From positions 143,327,173 through 143,391,172 of the forward strand of contig NC_133156.1 of assembly GCF_040802235.1 (NCBI RefSeq): a stretch of DNA of 64,000 nucleotides, in the 5' to 3' direction. A program made the position numbers and the translations under genes. The DNA comes from Manis javanica (taxonomy: Eukaryota; Chordata; Mammalia; Pholidota; Manidae). How positions within the stretch are numbered: the stretch's first letter is position 1; the number at the start of each line of letters is the position of its first letter. This document shows, piece after piece, positions 61,241-64,000 of this stretch. Under the pieces are notes generated by a model. It saw only the letters and a program-made list of their open reading frames with translations. It made no database searches and was not told where the DNA came from.

Positions 61241-61429
61241 CTAGATGCAACAGCTACTTGAAATTTGCCATAACTGCTTTATGTATATATATATGTGTCT
61301 GTGCACATGTGTTTTACAAACAACCAGAGGGTGAATTGCAGCTACTGATATTTCATCCTTACCACTTGAACGCACACCTTCTAAAAATAAGAACATTCTC
61401 CTACGTAACCACTATGTTCACACCTTAGA

Positions 61430-61700
61430 AAATTAATAATTTATGATATCAACTATCATTCATGTTCACTTCCCCAGTTGTCTCTGATAGCTCTTCATTC
61501 TGAGTCAGAATCTCATCAGGATCACAGTGTGTTTGGTTTTATTTCTCTTTAGTTTCTTCTGATCTAGAGCAATCTGACCACTCTTTTTTTCTTCCAGTGA
61601 TTTTTGAAGTTGGATGTAGAAAAGACAGGGAAATATTCCCTCTCTTTTACACTGCATATTTGTCAGTTTTTTCTGTTACCAAATTTATTAGCAAAGCTGT
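61430..61700 (-). mobile_element. Old L1 3' UTR fragment (probable)
   Basis: TCATTCATGTTCACTTCCCC, TTCAGTTTTTCTGTTACC-like and TTTGGTTTTATTTCTC phrases resemble a reversed L1ME 3' UTR. The assignment is weak. The T-rich stretch 61700-62020 is unassigned. Confidence 0.4.
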
Positions 61701-62024
61701 TCATACTAATGTTTTTTGATTTTTAAGGAGGACTTCTTTCTTTACTTATGTCACCTTTTTCACTCCACATAGTGTTTCATTGTGGTTGTTGTGTGTGTGT
61801 GTTTATTGTTCTTTCCTTTTTATTGATCAGTTTTGCTGGAGATATGCCTACTCTGTCACTCTTCAAATATCTGATTTTTATCTTTTTCTATTTTCTCTGT
61901 TGGTTATTTCCATCTCATTATTGTCTCCTTTTGGGTTTATTCAATTTCCCTCCCTTCTTGAATTGGATTATTTAGCTTATTTTCATTCTTTCCTCTTGTC
62001 CAGTATACACAGTTGAAGAGGATC

Positions 62025-62510
62025 AGAATACACCACCACAAATATGACACTTTGGTGTATTGATTATTTTGAGCTGAAGGCAATTGGGAAACAGCAGACA
62101 CAAGAGCATTTTGCCCTTCCCCTTCTACTTAAAGCCTAGGCATGAATTCACATCTCCCTTCCCCCTCCTGGATGGAGAGAGCAACCCTCATCACCAGAAA
62201 TGGAGAGAGCATTAGATGAGTCTGTGCAAAGGAACCTTACTAAAATAACCTTTATCTTTCATCAGTTCTGCTAATATTTCCTAATCACTTCACCACAGTT
62301 TATCACCCTTTGTTAAAATGGTATGTATATAAGCCCTGAGTCTAACCATTTCTTTGGTTATGACTTCTTTTCTGTGAATTCCCAGGATACTTAAATTAAA
62401 AATATTAATAACATTTATATGCCTTTTCTCCTGTTAATCTGTCTTTTGTCAATTACATTCACAGGCTCCCAGACATTGAATCTAAGAGAACAGAGGTGAG
62501 ACAACATCTA
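62025..62510 (+). mobile_element. ERV-type LTR (probable)
   Basis: A U3-like part is followed by a TATATAAG box at 62326-62333, then AGCCCTGAGTC and TTTCTTTGG. After it come TATGCCTTTTCTCCTGTTAA and TCTGTCTTTTGTCAATTACA, a U5-type ending common in class I LTRs. There is no internal region beside it. It lies about 1.3 kb before the CMBL start exon, in the gene's sense, so it could in principle act as a promoter, but nothing here shows that it does. Confidence 0.6.
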
Positions 62511-63828
62511 GGCTATCAGTATTTCTCTGCATGCCACTGTATTGTTTTAACTTTTGTTCTATTGTTTTCATTGTAATTCAGTTCTAACCCTTTTGAGTTT
62601 TTATTATAATTTCTTCATTGTACTAATATAACATGTTTTATATAAAATCTTTATTGACTTCCTTTTGTGGGGTAATACGTGGGTAGTTTTAGTAACTGTT
62701 CACATCTGCTTGAAAAGACTGTATGATCTTGAATTACTAATGAAGAGATTTATATCTTTGGGTTTAGTGATCCCAGTTCCTCCTTTCTGACAGAAATTTT
62801 TTCAATTAAAAAGAAAAAATTTCCATTGGAAAATCTGTGTCAAATAGTGAATTTAATCTATTTGTATTTATGTGGATTTATTCCAGACATGTTATTTCTT
62901 GCTTTTCAATGGGTTTTCAATTTTCTTTTTCTTTTCCTTTCCTGCTTTCTGTTTGGTCAAGCTTGTTTAGGTTCCTTGCTCATTTCCACTCCCAGTTCTT
63001 TCTCCTGATTCTTGTTTTTATTTGAGTCTCTTCCTTGCGTGTAGCTTCTTAGAATGAGCATCTCTTTCATCTGGGTAGAGATTTGGGGCCTGGATTATGA
63101 AAGTCTTGGTGTAAAGTAGATCTGCATTTGCTGCTGCCTGGTCTCCAGGGATATCACTGCTCAAGGTCATAGTCTAGGTATTTCTACTTTGAAAGGATAG
63201 TGATATTTGGGGGATTGGCTTCTTTTATCCTTCCCTGGGCTTTCTAACTATAATCCTAGTACTGGTTGGCAGAGTTTTTTTTTTCCTCTTTTGTTATTTA
63301 TTTATTTTTACTTTCCCTACTAACTATGAACCTTTGAGGGCTCTGACATTGTATAGGGAGCTCTTAGTTACAAATCCCCATCTCACGGGGTCTCAGAGCC
63401 TCCCTGGACCCCAACTCCTATGCACCTTTTGTGTTAAGGCTCATTTCTGGGTCTGGTCTGTTCCCCAGCATTGATGGGCTCCCTCAGCACCTGCTCATGC
63501 TGCCCTGACTGTGGCTTTCCATTTCCTCTCCAATCCTGGCTCGAAGTTGTTCCCATTTTCCTAGGAGCTCCACCATTTTAGTTTTTATATGTTGGTTACA
63601 GTCACTCTGGTACTTCAAGTGTTTGTAAAGGAATGGATTCCTGTTAGCCTTAATTTGCAGTGTTGCCAAAACTAGATGTTATCAATGATTTCCTTTATGA
63701 ATTTCCTTTATATTTAAAATTAATTTAAAATTAATTTTTTTTCTGTAATCTTCATTTTCATTTACTTAGTGCTTATGTTCTTTGGATTTGCACCATTTAG
63801 AATATAATGCATGTTTCTCTCTACATAG
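62511..63828. other. Last part of CMBL intron 1
   Basis: T-rich DNA, partly reminiscent of reversed LINE sequence (for example 62580-62780), but I cannot name a family. A direct repeat TTTAAAATTAA occurs twice at 63713-63735. The stretch ends in the polypyrimidine tract and acceptor TTTCTCTCTACATAG at 63814-63828. Confidence 0.45.
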
Positions 63829-64000
63829 CCCAACTTCATTACCTCCAATGGCTAATGAAGCTCAGCCTTGTCCGTGTGACATTGGCCACAAGATAGAGTA
63901 TGGCGGGATGGGGCATGAAGTCCAGGTCCAGCACATCAAGGCTTATGTCACCAAACCCTCCATTGACACGGGGAAGGCTGTGGTCGTCATTCAAGATATA
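63829..64000 (+). CDS. CMBL: CMBL exon 2 with start codon (partial, cut by window end)
   Basis: Carboxymethylenebutenolidase homolog, a cytosolic serine-hydrolase-fold esterase of the dienelactone hydrolase family that uses a cysteine nucleophile. It activates ester prodrugs such as olmesartan medoxomil. The exon opens after TCTACATAG and has 19 bases of 5' UTR, then ATG at 63848. The 51 codons present read [20 protein letters not shown], then [20 protein letters not shown], then [11 protein letters not shown], which is the CMBL N-terminus with a few conservative changes from the human protein as I remember it. The family length is 245 residues. The catalytic Cys, Asp and His come later and are not in this window. 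The start context (CCAATGG) has G at +4 but C at -3. Coding begins at 63848. Confidence 0.96.

Larger units (their letters stand above)
54484..63828 (+). other. CMBL: CMBL intron 1 (inferred)
   Basis: Inferred from the donor at 54484 and the acceptor at 63827-63828, about 9.3 kb. It contains LTR remnants, an L2, a pair of near-identical 176 bp repeats and L1 pieces, listed separately. Parts at 54600-56090 and 59070-60370 show no feature that I can name. Confidence 0.55.

Overview
The window is nuclear DNA from a placental mammal. Short coding exons with consensus splice sites lie in long introns, among L1, L2, MIR and MaLR (MLT1-type) repeats. Two genes are recognised from translated exons. 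MARCHF6, an ER membrane E3 ubiquitin ligase, runs on the minus strand, and its first five exons are here. CMBL, carboxymethylenebutenolidase homolog, runs on the plus strand. Its first coding exon starts at 63848 and is cut by the window end. The two genes are head to head, as I recall them in human 5p15.2. No Alu, carnivore tRNA-Lys SINE, ruminant or equid SINE was noticed, and the youngest repeats are L1 tails. This suggests a lineage without an abundant young SINE, with pangolin as a tentative guess only.

Layout. 1-24300 is MARCHF6 exons 5 to 1, read right to left, with introns; intron 1 (8413-24281) is the largest. Intron 1 holds a decayed but nearly end-to-end 18S rRNA pseudogene (about 9172-10674), nested old L1s (14.6-17.1 kb), an L2 and a 5'-truncated L1 with a clear target-site duplication (19967-20930). 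A CpG island at about 23.9-24.7 kb covers exon 1 and the promoter. About 24.7-54.1 kb is intergenic: a duplicated compound TG/TCTG microsatellite at 25.8-26.0 kb, many LTR and L1 remnants, and an unexplained GC/CpG-rich block at about 38.1-38.9 kb. A second CpG island at about 54.1-54.6 kb ends in a splice donor and is the likely promoter and non-coding exon 1 of CMBL. From 54484 to 63828 is CMBL intron 1, with LTR remnants and a near-identical 176 bp repeat present twice 2.37 kb apart.

The two genes are not known to work in one pathway; only their neighbourhood links them. MARCHF6 acts in ER-associated degradation and CMBL is a cytosolic esterase. I found no CRISPR array, operon or new multi-gene system. 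The most unusual items are the intronic 18S pseudogene, the 176 bp duplicate pair, the orphan CpG-rich block and an LTR-like end followed by a genuine-looking poly(A) tail at 30.1 kb. All coordinates of old repeats are approximate and come from reading the sequence, not from a repeat library.
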